NCBI GenBank assembly: GCA_009869945.1
Contig: WIXG01000486.1
Coordinates: forward strand, 1 to 49,539
DNA from: Mesaphorura yosii
Taxonomy: Eukaryota > Arthropoda > Collembola > Poduromorpha > Tullbergiidae
Length of the DNA: 49,539 nucleotides
Reading direction: 5' to 3'
Shown: piece after piece, positions 1 to 11,700 of the stretch
Numbering within the stretch: position 1 is the first letter of the stretch
Layout of the letters: every line of letters starts with the position of its first letter
Program-made: the position numbers and the translations under genes
The notes under the pieces: model-generated
The model's input: only the letters and a program-made list of their open reading frames with translations
Told to the model about the DNA's origin: nothing
Database searches by the model: none

Positions 1-64
1 AGTCTCGTTCGCAATCAATCTGTTAGTTCTCTGTAAAACCGTACACTTGGTCGATTATCCAAAA

Positions 65-1318
65 ATGTGTTTTGAAGAAGCAACACTACTTTGTGTTAAT
101 CGTACTCTTAACCTCACGACCAGACTTGGAGTTCTCCCAGTTGTCTTGAATTTGAAAGCGCGACAATTCGAATTCAACAATTCCAAAAGATTCTGGAAAC
201 TTTTCACTCTGAATACTTTCTTCCACATTTCATTTGCAATTTTACTAATTCCAATTACGTATGTGGTCTACTATCTTGCTAAAGCTGGAGCTATTTCAAG
301 TATTTTGTTTCCATACATCATCATAGTATATGCTGCTATCGTTCTTGTAATGTGCATTGACTACACTTGTGGATGGTCAAGAGATGCACAATTGTTACCA
401 TACTTTCTGAACTCAGAATGGCGATTAGAAGAGAAATGCATCAATATACCGTTTCAAGAACATTGGACTGCAAACGAGAAAATAGAAAGTGCGCAACACA
501 ATGAGAAACTGTGTACGTGTCTAACAGCAATTCATGTAATTTTTATTTGGATTTTCATCCCAGGTTTAGTTCTTGTAGCATTACCTGTGGTGGATGATTT
601 TGCCATCGTTTCTGCAGAAATAGTTGGACAAGTTGGAGAATCGCTTATTGGTCCCAGTTTCTATTCTCCCAAGCTGATTGTGTATCCAATAACAGCATTA
701 GGTTACTTTTTTTTCATCTACGGTGTAATTATCACTGTTGCTCGAATCAACACAATGTTGGCCATTTTCGTGATAGCTGCTTCATTGTCATCTATTGAAC
801 TGCTCAAGATGAAATTACGTAGGAAATCAATATTGTGTAATGTGGAATTGGTGAATGATGTTTTGTACGCATACCGAAGTGTAAAACTTCTAGTGGACAA
901 TTATATCGAATTTATGTCAGATTTTAGCTCCATTTGTTTGGCAGTGGGCCTTTTCTTTGCCATTATCGTACTTTACCTTGTAATTGGGTCAAATGCTACA
1001 GCTTTGGAACGAAGTCTAGTTTTTGTGGGATTTCTCATAAATTCTTTAGTAAACTCGTCTATTATACACACTTTCGCACAATTACATCTCAGATCTGTGG
1101 ATTTACTTGCAATTTGGAAATACGATGTTCTTCATTTGCACAAAGCAAGAATGACACTGCTTCGATTCGAAGGTCTACGCCGAGAATTCAAAACATTGCG
1201 ACCAATCACCGTATGGTTAAGTTCTAGCTACAAAGTGGAGGAGACGAGTGTACTCGGATTCTGGCACACAGTCTTGGATAAAGCAATTTTGTTATTGTAT
1301 GCTTATCCATTGAAATAA
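65..1318 (+). CDS. 7-TM chemoreceptor-like protein (GR/OR-type), single exon
   Basis: Encodes 417 residues from the first true ATG at 65; the open frame extends 18 bases upstream only through a TTG. The protein is very hydrophobic, with about seven membrane segments, for example near residues 45-65, 75-95, 150-170, 205-235, 280-300 and 310-330. Length and spacing fit the arthropod gustatory/odorant receptor superfamily, which forms ligand-gated cation channels in sensory neurons. The usual gustatory C-terminal TYhhhhhQF motif is absent; the protein ends YAYPLK, so this may be a divergent lineage-specific branch. AATAAA follows the stop at about 1328. The 3' end and flank are duplicated at about 26262. 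No intron is needed. Family placement is by overall character, not a diagnostic motif. Confidence 0.7.
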   Translation: MCFEEATLLCVNRTLNLTTRLGVLPVVLNLKARQFEFNNSKRFWKLFTLNTFFHISFAILLIPITYVVYYLAKAGAISSILFPYIIIVYAAIVLVMCIDYTCGWSRDAQLLPYFLNSEWRLEEKCINIPFQEHWTANEKIESAQHNEKLCTCLTAIHVIFIWIFIPGLVLVALPVVDDFAIVSAEIVGQVGESLIGPSFYSPKLIVYPITALGYFFFIYGVIITVARINTMLAIFVIAASLSSIELLKMKLRRKSILCNVELVNDVLYAYRSVKLLVDNYIEFMSDFSSICLAVGLFFAIIVLYLVIGSNATALERSLVFVGFLINSLVNSSIIHTFAQLHLRSVDLLAIWKYDVLHLHKARMTLLRFEGLRREFKTLRPITVWLSSSYKVEETSVLGFWHTVLDKAILLLYAYPLK

Positions 1319-1520
1319 GTTCATTTAAATAAATATATGAGAAACATATACAGAGACTCACTCAACTTGATACACTTGTGCAATTGGGCATTGTCAGTGG
1401 CTACAGCGGTGTGAGACAAATATTTGGGCTGATTTGGACTGTTTGCAGACTCTTTTATGGGACAGGTGCTGGGCAAGCGTTTCTTGTGCACTACAGGAGG
1501 CTTGTGTACTCATGGGAGCT
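1298..1520 (+). repeat. Direct repeat, copy 1 (3' end and flank of chemoreceptor gene)
   Basis: About 220 bases, from the last codons of the chemoreceptor through its 3' flank, are repeated in direct orientation at 26262-26478 with scattered substitutions. Shared blocks include GCTTATCCATTGAAATAAG, TTGGGCATTGTCAGTGG and ACAGGAGGCTTGTGTACTCA. Similarity stops at 1520, where a hAT-like terminus begins. Confidence 0.85.
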
Positions 1521-1521
1521 T

Positions 1522-1945
1522 GTAGGGTTCCGATTGGTTCGATTTGGTTCGGTTATATCCATAAACCAAACCAAACCGAAATTTCGGTTTGGTTATTCTT
1601 CATGAACCGAGCCGAACCAAACCAAACGGAAAACCGTAACTGCAACCAATATTCTATGCGAATATTGTACTTGATTTATTAACCACAGTTTGATAATTTA
1701 ATCTCCGCAAAATTTTGTAACAACAGCTGAAGAAATATCTGCCTGCACACAAGCTTGTGATCGGAACCATACTTTCAAAAGCATGCACTCCTTAATTGTT
1801 TGTGGAGCTAATCTTTGGCGGTTATCAGCAAGCAGAGTTGTTCCTTGCGAGAAAAATCTTTCGCTAGGCACGCCTGTACCTGATGCAGAAAGGAAATCTC
1901 TCGCCATCCTCGACAAATTAGGATAGACGTCAGCGTGAACCTAAT
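1522..1945 (-). mobile_element. hAT transposon relic with transposase C-terminal dimerisation domain
   Basis: On the minus strand, 1943-1698 encodes the end of a hAT-family transposase. It reads YPNLSRMARDFL, then the family signature PSERFFSQG, then the DNRQRLAP block; in hAT transposases this C-terminal domain mediates dimerisation. Next to it, 1522-1640 holds TAGGGTTCCGATTGG, resembling a hAT CAGGG-type end, and then inverted blocks of CCAAACC and GGTTTGG type that look like subterminal repeats. The catalytic part of the transposase and the other terminus are missing, so this is a dead fragment. It abuts the end of the repeated chemoreceptor flank at 1520, as if inserted there. Confidence 0.75.
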
Positions 1946-2348
1946 AAACAAAGTTAAAACCATTCAATAATAGAAATCTGAGCCGTTAACGAACACTTAA
2001 AAGTAAGCTGAAGCCCGAAGAAGAAATGGACCTTGCTGGCATGTTTGCGGCCGACTATTACGACCGACACAGCGTCTCGCATTTCTACTCGACCGCAGCA
2101 GTCTTCTTTAGCTTTATGGTACGAGACGACATTGACAAAAAGATTCGTTGGGCGTTCGGCTCTTCATTTGGCAATTTTCATCTCAGGGCCTGCTCACGAT
2201 TGACGACGGAGTCTTTGCGGATCGCCATGCAAATATTTCCATATTTTAAGCGGAAATGTCGGCGCGGCGCATCGGCTATTAACATGAATCAACTAACGGT
2301 CATGAACCATTGTGAAGTCAGTTCTTTTCTATCTGTTCTCAAGAGCAC

Positions 2349-2810
2349 ATGCAAAAGGCTGCAATGGAACCTAAATCAGGACGAGAAGAGTTCCAAATTC
2401 CAAACTGGAGGCAAAGTGAAGTGGATCCGTGCTACAAGAACAAGAATGAACTGAAATGGTGGACGAATTTGCCTGTAAACGTCCTCAAGACCGACCGACC
2501 TCAAGTCCGAAGAGTTATGCCGCGACTATGTGTGTGATCTGGGCTAATTTGTTGCCTGCTGATAGTCGCACTGGTAATTTTTGTGTATTTCGGGCTATAT
2601 CATGGACAAAGTTGCATGCGGGATTGCGCTACAGATGAAGAATGTAGGTCCACTGAAGCGTGCGTTTACAAGAAATGTTTAGGAGTTTGTTTTGGGGATC
2701 CTTGTGGGCTGAATGCGAACTGTTCATCAGAATCCAATCTGTTAATTTGTAGCTGCCCACCTGGGCTGTCTGGAGACCCAAATCTTGTATGCCAACCACT
2801 CCGAAGTTAA
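2349..2810 (+). pseudogene. Type II membrane EGF-like protein gene interrupted by in-frame TGA
   Basis: One frame runs from ATG 2349 to the TAA at 2810, broken only by TGA at 2535-2537. Before the stop lies a polar, probably cytosolic segment (62 residues). After it comes a clear transmembrane helix, LICCLLIVALVIFVYFGLY, followed by a cysteine-rich ectodomain with about 12 cysteines, including CATDEEC, CGLNANC and CSCPPGLSGDP. The last is typical of EGF-like repeats in arthropod matrix proteins. Reading across the TGA restores a sensible N-in/C-out protein of 153 residues, so the stop looks like a substitution in a formerly coding codon, or an assembly error. The region after the stop could still be translated only from an internal start. 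Function unknown beyond being a small EGF-like surface protein. Confidence 0.5.
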
Positions 2811-4005
2811 TTAGAATGATTGTTTATTTAACAATGAAATGTAAACAAACCCACATTTTACTGTTGATAAGCTCAAACCCAAATTCCCAGTTGATCCTTT
2901 AGAAACCTCTCTTGTGTGAATTTTTACAATTCTTAGATAGAAAGATAGATACATTGATTATTCCTGTGCTGATTTTAGATCAGTAAATTCCTGTTGTATG
3001 CACTCTCTTTTTATCGCGAAGTTTTTTACACAATTAAGTTACAAAATCATGTCTTTGTTATTTGACGAAGCATCCTTTCTTTCGGTGTATCTCTGGACAG
3101 GAATCCTTCTGGTTGTCAGCAACGCACGTTGAACTACTTGCAGTTGAATCGATTTACCAGCAATTAAACACTAAATTGGAGGTTGTGAGCGCCACCTACC
3201 CTTCGTACTCGTTAGTATTTGGTGGGATAGCCCTGGAAGCAATGTCGCTGTTCAAAATAAGAAATGAGGCTGAATTCGCTGGCAATTCTTTGTGCATTAC
3301 TCGTACGCGACAAGGTAAAGTTCCGCGACATCCTTGCTTTTCAGCACATGGTTAACGCCTTTGAGCATTTCCACCGATACGGAGTAGGGGATCATGCGTT
3401 TGCACATCTGGTAGTTAAAATTAATTGCCTGCTACTGTGTGAGTGTATATGAGACTGGCTCGTGAAATGAACCTGCCGCTGATCATCAGATCTGGTCAGA
3501 CATCAGAAAGTAAAGACTGTGGGTGGTCCTTCACCTGGAATTTGGTGCATTCGTGATTGGAACTCGTGTTGCGGGAGTGAAGTGATCATTGGCATGGTCC
3601 AGGTCAGCAAAGGCTGTAACCTTTCCGACGAAGAGAACAGCAAAGAGAGTGGCGAGGCCGTCGGTACAACTTTTGATAAATCGGGCCGGTGGAGTTTCAA
3701 TGCAAAGATTTAGACTTGTACAAATGCGTTTATTAAATTAACATCTGTAGCTGAGTATACGAAGGAATTTCGAGTTGATTGTGCAATGAGGGCAAAGGCA
3801 ATCAGTTCGAACGACCTTCTGCGAATGAATTCATGCGAAATTGAAGAGATATGAGCTTGGCATATCAATTGACATGACCAACCTTTGTTAAGTATTTGTG
3901 ATTTTTTGTCAAAATGCTAGTGATTGGGGGTCGTCCATAAAGAACATCTTGAAACCACGTTAAGGCGTGTGCGTTGGTTTCAGCCTACTTTCCGAGTTCG
4001 GTAAA
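2811..4005 (+). other. Intergenic, no recognised gene
   Basis: Holds several short overlapping open frames around 3062-3452 and 3519-3713, with no recognisable domain, signal peptide or consistent splice sites. The 3240-3440 stretch could be a decayed coding fragment but cannot be assigned. Confidence 0.4.
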
Positions 4006-5577
4006 ATGACGTTCATCTCTGCTGCTACTTTTGCAGTTTTTGTATCAATTCCGTGGATTAGTGGACAAGGAGTGTTAGAGTGGACTGTCACTGATACAAG
4101 AATTCCCTTCGCAATTCGTGATGCGGCTGTATTTGGTGCTGGTAGTGAAGACACATTGTACATAATTGGAGGTTATAACACAATCACTGGCCTTAACGAT
4201 CAGATTTTTAGATACACAATTTCTACCGATTCCATTGTCACCCTTCCGCCTTATCAGAGGATCAGCGCTGGAGGTGCAGTCCTTGTTGACGAATACGTTT
4301 ACTATTTGGGTGGTTGGGATGGCTACGAGCATGTATCCAATATATCACGCTATTCCATGGAAACCGGAATAGTGACTCAGATTGGCAACCTCCCAGCCGC
4401 AGTCCGTTGTTTTGGGCACGCCTGGGATCCTGAAAATCAGCTTCTGTACTCGATCGGTAGTTATTCTCCTAGCGACGGGGATTTCGACGAGATTCTGACA
4501 TATACAGTGGCTACTAACCAGGTACACCAGGCAGGAGATCTCCCAGGGTCCAGAGCTTCTCCAAGCGCCATCCGGACCCTCGACGGACAAGTTTATATAT
4601 TTGGTGGTCGCCGTGGTGCAGATGAGCGATGAGTGACGACATTCTACACTTCACCCCAGCAACTGACAATGTGACCCAGCTAGAGGAGAAATTGCGTGCA
4701 ACAGTCTTCCAAGTATGTGCCATCTATTCCAGTTACGATCAGCGGGCCTACATTCTTCACAATGCCGGTCTCACGAAGTTCAACCCGGGGAATAACAGCG
4801 TTGTAGAAATGCAAGTTGATCGAGCCACTTGGCCACGGCATCTAGAGGGAGCTGCATGTACGTACGTTGAGGAACTGAACAGGGTTTATGTGTTTGGCGG
4901 GCAAGGTCATTTCCCGGGAGAAACCTTTTCAAGGTATTTGGATGAAATTTCGTATGTGCAACTAAACGAAGTGGAAGAGCTCCCAACCACTGGGGCGCCT
5001 GAACCCACCTCAAGCACTACACCCCCAATCTGCCCTCCAACGAGAGTGCACACCCTCCCCTACCCAGGGAACTGCAGCCTGTACATAAAATGCTTTGACG
5101 GGTTCGCCGAGATCCTCTCTTGTGTGCCACTAAGGTTCGATAAGATTGATTTGATTTGTAAGCCAGAGTCGGAAGCCATTTGTGATGAGGAGGATCCACC
5201 CAATGAATGCCCTCCGGATGAGTACGAGGTCCTTTCCATATCCGAGTAATTGCAGTCTTTACTATGAATGTTCACATGGAAATCAGTACGAAGGTTATTG
5301 TGCCGCGAATACGTACTTTGACGCGGAGCCAGATGTCCTGCATTGTAACCTCGCTGAGCTGGCCAAGTGTGATGCTGAATACCCTCCGGCAGGGATTGAG
5401 TTCCAGCCCATTCGGGCTGCGGGATGTAAATTTTACAAAGTATGCTTGAATGGAGTCCGTACAAACTTGGAATGTGGGGACGGGACACTGTACAACCCGG
5501 TGGAGTCGAAATGTGTAGAAATGTGTGTCCATTTTAAGTACGAACTAGGGGTCACCAAGCACTCGGTGACTGAATAA
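4006..5577 (+). pseudogene. Secreted kelch-repeat protein with C-terminal chitin-binding (CBM14) domains, two frame breaks
   Basis: ATG 4006 opens with a signal peptide (MTFISAATFAVFVSIPWISG). About five kelch blades follow, with motifs LYIIGGYN, VYYLGGWDG, VYIFGGRR and VYVFGGQG. After a Thr/Pro linker come two CBM14/peritrophin-A-like domains (CPPTRVHTLPYPGNC and a matching unit with SNCSLYYEC) and a third Cys-rich block ending CVEMC. The coding series changes frame twice. Near 4628, after GADER, continuity needs one extra base. Near 5235, between DEYEV and FPYPSNC, it needs removal of one base. The three frames together would make about 520 residues. CBM14 domains bind chitin, so the protein was probably extracellular, on cuticle or peritrophic matrix. 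The lesions suggest a pseudogene, or two indel errors. The minus-strand kelch gene at 45262-46626 is a relative in architecture, without CBM14. Confidence 0.65.
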
Positions 5578-5874
5578 CAGAAACTCCGAATTTCAGCTCT
5601 GCATAACCAAAAGTCTTTACTTTGTTCAACACTTCAAGCTTCACTTTTCTTACATTCAGTAAAATCTACGTCATTCTGTTGATTGCTTATCTCATCACTT
5701 TCTCTTTATCAACTGAATTATTGATGCATTTGATGCCTGAAAGGTTTCTTCAAGGATTTGGGTAAATGAACTTGTCGATTTTGCATTCGTAGGTGCAAAT
5801 TTGGCCTCGAATTTGCATTAATTTGCAGAAGCGTTCATAGAAAAGGTGTGAGAAAGTTTCGGAACAGTTTCAAC

Positions 5875-6129
5875 ATGCAATTTCTGACACATATTTGTGG
5901 TTTCCTAATCCTTATCTCACCCGCTCATAATTTAATTTTGGGCCATTCAGGAAGGATTGGTTCACCTGTTGTCACTATCAGAGATCTGAAATGGTTTATC
6001 AATGTCCTGTCATCCTGTCACAATGTCTACACTCACAATACTGGTGGAACCTTCACGCCAGTGTACAAACAAGTTGACCCTTTGATCCAATCCTTTGGAT
6101 TCTGGAAAATGTCCACGGCTCGTTTGTAA
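5875..6129 (+). CDS. Small secreted-type ORF, possibly a gene fragment
   Basis: 84 residues starting MQFLTHICGFLILISPAHN, a plausible signal peptide, then a short polar chain without a recognised domain. From about 6080 another frame continues (PFDPILWILENVHGSF and on to about 6312) and contains a hydrophobic stretch, so this may be the broken start of a longer membrane protein. No homologue recognised. Confidence 0.25.
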   Translation: MQFLTHICGFLILISPAHNLILGHSGRIGSPVVTIRDLKWFINVLSSCHNVYTHNTGGTFTPVYKQVDPLIQSFGFWKMSTARL

Positions 6130-6544
6130 GGTTCACTTCCACCGAACGGAATTGGTATCGGTGGATTTGCGAAGTGAAACCGACCGCGTGTTTGCGTGTG
6201 ATAACGTTTACGATGCGAAAAAGTGCAGTGTTCAGCATCAAGACCATCAGCATCCAGCACATGCTTCCTCTCATCCTGATTTGCTCATGCCATCTTGTCC
6301 CCGTCTGGTGACAGCAACAGCAGCAATCTTCCTCACACGCGTAAAGGTTGAACAAAAATGGTTCTCGCTTGAATGCACCTCAAAGCTTGGAATGTGTTCT
6401 ATTTTTGGGCCTTCTTAACCTTTTCATGTGTATATAAAAATCGAGGATGTAGTATATTTCAAGATTTAACAAATTAACTCGTACAATTCTATATCGGCTA
6501 TTTCAAATGCGTGTCCCCTCGTCCTAAATCGCAATCCGTCATAC

Positions 6545-6820
6545 CTCAGCCGCATCTTGTCCGGCTTTCATGGCACAGTCAATCGTTAAAGACTTGAGAT
6601 ACTTCAGATGCTGCGCCGCCATGAAGCCTTCGTACATGCGGACCCGAGCAAGAATTTGGAGAAGCAGAGGCCTGTCAAGAATTGCCCACTTTTCGCGCAG
6701 CTGAGCAACTCTGGCAGCACGTGAGAAAAGTGCACCGGACCATTCACCTCTGCAGGGCTCAATTTCCAGGTTGTGCAGGTTGTCTTCTGCGGCATCAACT
6801 GGAAGTTCCAACGCACACCC
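6545..6820 (-). CDS. Isolated exon-like block, unknown protein
   Basis: On the minus strand an open 276-base block (92 codons, phase 0 at both ends) is bounded by an acceptor-like TATATGCAG at 6821-6829 and a donor-like GTATGA just below 6545. The peptide is helix-rich, with ARVAQLREKWAIL and LLLQILARVRMYEGF, and looks like real coding sequence rather than random translation. I found no partner exons with confidence and do not recognise the family. It may be an exon of a gene with long introns, or a gene fragment. Confidence 0.35.
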
Positions 6821-6829
6821 CTGCATATA

Positions 6830-8743
6830 AAACCCGGGGGGAGTTCGGCAGAAGTGTCAGAAAGCAACCGGCATTTCTGCAATTGCCATGCCATTTGCAA
6901 TTCGAGTATCTTGAATTCCGTCTCCTGCAATTTCGCCACCGCACTTTTGCCAGCGCACTCCTACCTCTTATTTAACTCACAGCGCAACTGGGCTTGGAAG
7001 TTTGTGAAATGTGCGGTTTTCTGTGTAGTTACCTTGGGATCCACGAGTCTATGGTCTCAAGCTTGAGCTGTGGTTCTGAGTCTAACCACTAAACCGCCAC
7101 GTAATTGCAGTGAATGCTGCGTTCACGCCTCACGCACTCCATTCCACTAATTTGGGCTGGGGAATTGCTGAAATGTTTAATGGCGACACGTTAATTTCCA
7201 CTTCCTGGATTCTCTCTTCAAATAGTAGCAAATGGAATTCAAAGGCTTTAATCCCTAATCGTGCGTAAGACGATGTAAGACACGCAAGAACGCGCCAGTG
7301 CTCGCAAAAAACATCTCTTTAAATTCTTCGTGTAATGTAATGAAGAATACCGGAAGCCTAGGAAACAATGAAAGGTAAACGCGAGTGATTGCGTAGGATT
7401 GCAATTGCAATGCAATAAAGCCATGGCGAGGGTCAATGCTAAATGATGCTGAATGGGATAAATACGAGTTTTGTGTATAATGGCCATAATCTCTCTTCTT
7501 ATATGAGCGAGCGCAAGGCCGTCCATTTTTATGTGCTTGCCAGATTTTCCATGGCATTTAAAATTTTGGAGTGGCACCAGCAATTGCCGTGGTAACCAAT
7601 AAATTCCTTACTCGTGGACAATTTAAAAAAACAAACTCAACAATTGTCACCGTAACCCAAAAAATCCCCTCACTCGTTTCTCCGCGCTAACGCGCACAGG
7701 TGCATCGCTCGGCGTAAATAATTTCCAAACTCGCACAAGTAACCGCGCCGCTGACCATAACAACCATAAGTTCCTGCAATCTGTACAATGATTGAGACTG
7801 GCCGAAAAGGGACATTGTTGAGAATGAAGAAAATAAACCCCTGAGAGCGTTTCCACCCTCCACACTACCTTCTTGTACCTGTCTCCTGTACGGTACGCCT
7901 GTCTTGGCCAATGCTTTACTCTTTAATGTCTCACTCTTTCTTCAGTCTGCTTCAGTCACCTGAGCGAGTTCAGTCTGGTATTTGGTGATTCTCATTCGTA
8001 TGCGTAGCTCGTAATCGCACTCTGCTGTCTCACAGTTGTAATACGTCTTGGGTTCATCGAAACTCCATTTGCTTGTAAAATTCGTATAGCCCAATCAGCC
8101 TTCCCTCTTCATCAATCCAAAGGAGAATTCATAATCATACAATCATCAGAGTAAAACCGTAGAAACAGGTTTGGACGAGCGGAGAAAGAAAAGACTGAGG
8201 GAAGAGAATGCAAGCCAGCCAAGAGACAAGTGTGTTTGCGAGTTGTACGTTTCAGTTGAATTAAGAAGGGTTCCGTGCAGTTTCGTGCGGTGACTTTGAT
8301 TGCCAGTGGCTGCCTGGTGCTAATATTTTACGGGGTAGTGGATTTTAGAAATACTTCATTCACCTGATTGTTACCCGGAGTGCTGTGTTTTGAGAATACC
8401 GCAGGAGACCTGCCCTGCGCTGCTATGCCAATGACTTGACATCTCTTTTGTGGGAATCCAGTTTTTTCCAACGTGCTGAAAGATTTCGTAGCAAATCTGC
8501 TGTCAGCAATGAAAGTGAGTAGGTGACCTGGAACCCGAGGGAAAGACTCCAGCTCGGTCGTTAAACAGAAGAGGTAAAGCCGGCAATTCATAAGAGAGGC
8601 GGTCGACGTACTCCGGCTTGAGTGCGAGTTTACAGTACTCTCAGTGCTCCCGTTCAGAATAAGTAAAAAGTCCTGTGTCTGTGTGCCGTGCCTCGATAGC
8701 TTCAAAACAAGTCACAGAGTGCAACAGGTGGACAATCTCAACG
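6830..8743. other. Intergenic / upstream region of the LPMO-DOMON gene
   Basis: No convincing coding sequence. Contains minus-strand copies of the intron-associated repeat at 7575-7720 and a tRNA-like A-box sequence at 7078-7094. The last few hundred bases before 8744 probably hold promoter and 5' UTR, but no TATA box stands out. Confidence 0.4.
7575..7720 (-). repeat. Intron-associated repeat, intergenic minus-strand copies
   Basis: Read on the minus strand this contains GGTTACCACGGCAATTGC, GGGTTACGGTGACAATTG, and GAGCGATGC followed by GCGCG and ACGAGTGAGGGG. These match the pieces of the repeat family found inside introns of the two large genes downstream. Its presence outside introns shows the family is a general mobile repeat, not only an intron feature. 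Confidence 0.65.
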
Positions 8744-11700
8744 ATGGAGCGCACAAGGAAGAGATTCGAGCCCTTCATCGCTTCGGCCGCCCTGCTCCTC
8801 CTCTCCATGGCAACCCTCACCTCTGCCCACGTCTCCCTCACCTTCCCACCCGCCAGAAATTATGACCTGGACTTTCTCGACAACGTCCGCACGAAACCAC
8901 CGTGTGGGATGCCGAAGGGTAATTTTCAGTCATTTTTCTCGAGTGGGAGTGGAAAGTGTTAAAGAAATCGTGTGCTGTGACGGCCAGGCTCCAAATTCGC
9001 AAATTACTTTTATCTGCACTTGAGAATGAAATTCACGATACACTCGCGCGCATGAAAGATCTCGCCTCGATTCGCATCACCTTTTCGTTTTCTTACTCGA
9101 GTTTCCTCAAAGAAGAAGGAACCTTGGCAGCGACAGCGAATGGGAGAATTTCATTTCCTTTTTGATGGGGTCGTAATTCACGACGTAATCCCCTCGCACG
9201 ACTTACGCGCCTGGACACAAGGCCATGGCCATGGTTGCCATGTCGCGAAATTGGGCAGCTGCGAGTATTTCAAACACAGAAAGCTGCAATTCTGCATCCG
9301 CGAAGACTATCAATTTTTTGCATCTTTTCAATGAACAGAGCTCTCTTCTTATGATAAAAACGTGCTTTGCCGTCCGCCAAATAAAGCACTGATAAAATGG
9401 CATAGAATTCTCATTATTTCAGTACGAGTTTTTGCAATCGAGGAATAACGCTGAATACTGCTGAAGGTGGATGACAAGAATCATTTTTATCATCTAAACT
9501 TAAATCTTGATCGAGTCTTTTATCTCTTATCGTGTTTTCCGTTCACGTCCCCTCTTTTTCTCCCCTTCAATAGTTGAGAATTTCGCTCGCATTTATGTTG
9601 CCATGGGGCGAAACGAGTAGTAAAAAAAAACCTGTAATCTCCGCAAATCCTACGTGTGCGCGTACTCATACGCGGGGAAAGGTAAATGGACTGAGTTTAT
9701 GACGAGGATTTGCAAGATTCAAACAGAGCTCAGTCAATTTCGCAACTCTTCACGTTGGCCATTGCGTGCCTGCAAAAGGCTTTTTGCTTTGAGTGAAATG
9801 TGTTCGCGGTCTTTTTTTTTATTAGCGGGCTGTTGATGGCCCTGCGAATACGAGCAGCAAATTACGTTCATCTCCGTTTGAGGATGAAATTCATAAATAC
9901 ACTCGCACGCATGAGATCTCATCTCGGATCGTGTCGTTATTTGCATTACATCATCTTTTCTTACTCGAGTTTCCTGTTTCCCCCCATTCAAAGCAGCATA
10001 GTAGAGACCTTGAAACGCTGACAGCGGATGGTGCGAGTTGGCGAAATTATACTTCTTTCCTCCCTCTTTTGGGTTGTTTCCTCTTTTACACGAGATTTAC
10101 GACTCACGTAATCCTCTCCGTACTCGTACGCGCCTGGACTCAAGGTGCAGGAAAGGGTTGTTTACGCGAGCCAAGGCCATGGTTGCCATGTTGCTGTGGA
10201 GATGCGAATTTAAAGCATGCAAAGTCGCCATTCTCGTCGTGTTCGGCCGGATTTCAGGTGCCACGTAATTCGCTGTGCCTCTCGCAAGATAAATCATTCC
10301 CTGCATCTTTAATCTTTCCAATTAACGGGATTCTCTATTTATAAAATAAAAACGTGCCCACCGAGAGCCTGCCGTACGCCAAATAAGATATTGATAATTG
10401 GCGTATTTTCATATTTGGTATGAGTTTCTACAATCATTGGCCCAAAACACAGCTGAAGGTGGATGGATGACAAAAGAGTCACTTTTATCATCTAAACTGA
10501 GATCTTGATCGAGTGTCGTGTATCTTTTGCATTGCCGTTTTTCTATTTACTACACGTCCATGTCTCTTTGCACCTGCTGCAATTGAGAATTTCGCTGTGT
10601 TCGCGATCATGTTGCCATGGGGCGAAAGAAACGAGTAGTAAGAAAAAACCTGTAATCTCTGCAAATGCGTGCGTACGGGAGTTGACGAAGATGAACATCT
10701 CGCCAGAATGCGCAAAGATGCGATTCGCGATTCAAACACAGGCCCAATTTCATAACGCGGCCTCTGGCCACTGCGTGCTATCAGCTCTTCAAACCCGGCA
10801 CGCTAATGGTTAAAAGTGGACAATGGACAATTACGCCTGAAAATTCGTAACGCGCATTAAAATTTTAGAAGCCTAAGAAAAAATTCACGGTCGCCAAGTG
10901 CAATTCCCCAATTCTGCCGCTTCTTCAATTCACGGCAATGGTCTCGTAACTCGCAATCATCGTTAATCTCTGAATTCACTTCCTTGTTTCAGCCACTGCT
11001 TTGACGAGGGCAAGAGAGCAATGGGAACGATATTCGCGAGGCGCAGATTTTGCCCGAATGCGAACTCAACGATACCTTAAAACTGGTTTATCCGGCTTTT
11101 CAAAAATTCTAGTTGTTGAAATAAAGGTTTAATTATTGCCAGACGTTCACAATTGCCATGGCGATGGGGTTGGTTACAAGTTGGCGAGATTGAATTTCGA
11201 GCGTCTCATGCTGGTTTTCTGGCTCTGTCCTGTAAACACGTTTTTGTATGTCTTTTGTGTTTAGTGAAATGGATTCGAAAATTCGAGGTTCGAGCACAGC
11301 GCAACAAAACAGCAGCATGCACAGCTTGACAACTGCAGAATTCTTTCAATTGCATTCGCATTGTATTTGTAATTGCAGAATTAAGAATCCATTTCATGTC
11401 AGAGTGTGCAAGGCAAATTATACGCTGGTTCAGCAGTGCACTGTTTTGGTGTATTTGCCGTGAAAAAGCAGGATTTTGTACATTTTTGGTTGAGATTCAA
11501 TGTCACGTCTGTCGTCTGCTGTTTGCCTTTGCGTACTTGTCACTATCGTCGCTGTTATTCACCTCAGTCGCCATGCCAGCAATATGCAATTCTACACTAT
11601 TGTCCGCCATTGAGTGATAACCAAGACTCATTCACTCTCAACTGATACACGAAAAGATGAGAGCTGTGTGGTAGCCTTGATAAGAACACGAAACGTATAA

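Noticed and set aside
2535..2537. TGA as selenocysteine codon
   Set aside because: No SECIS-like element identified in the 3' region, and the family is EGF-like, not a redox selenoprotein.
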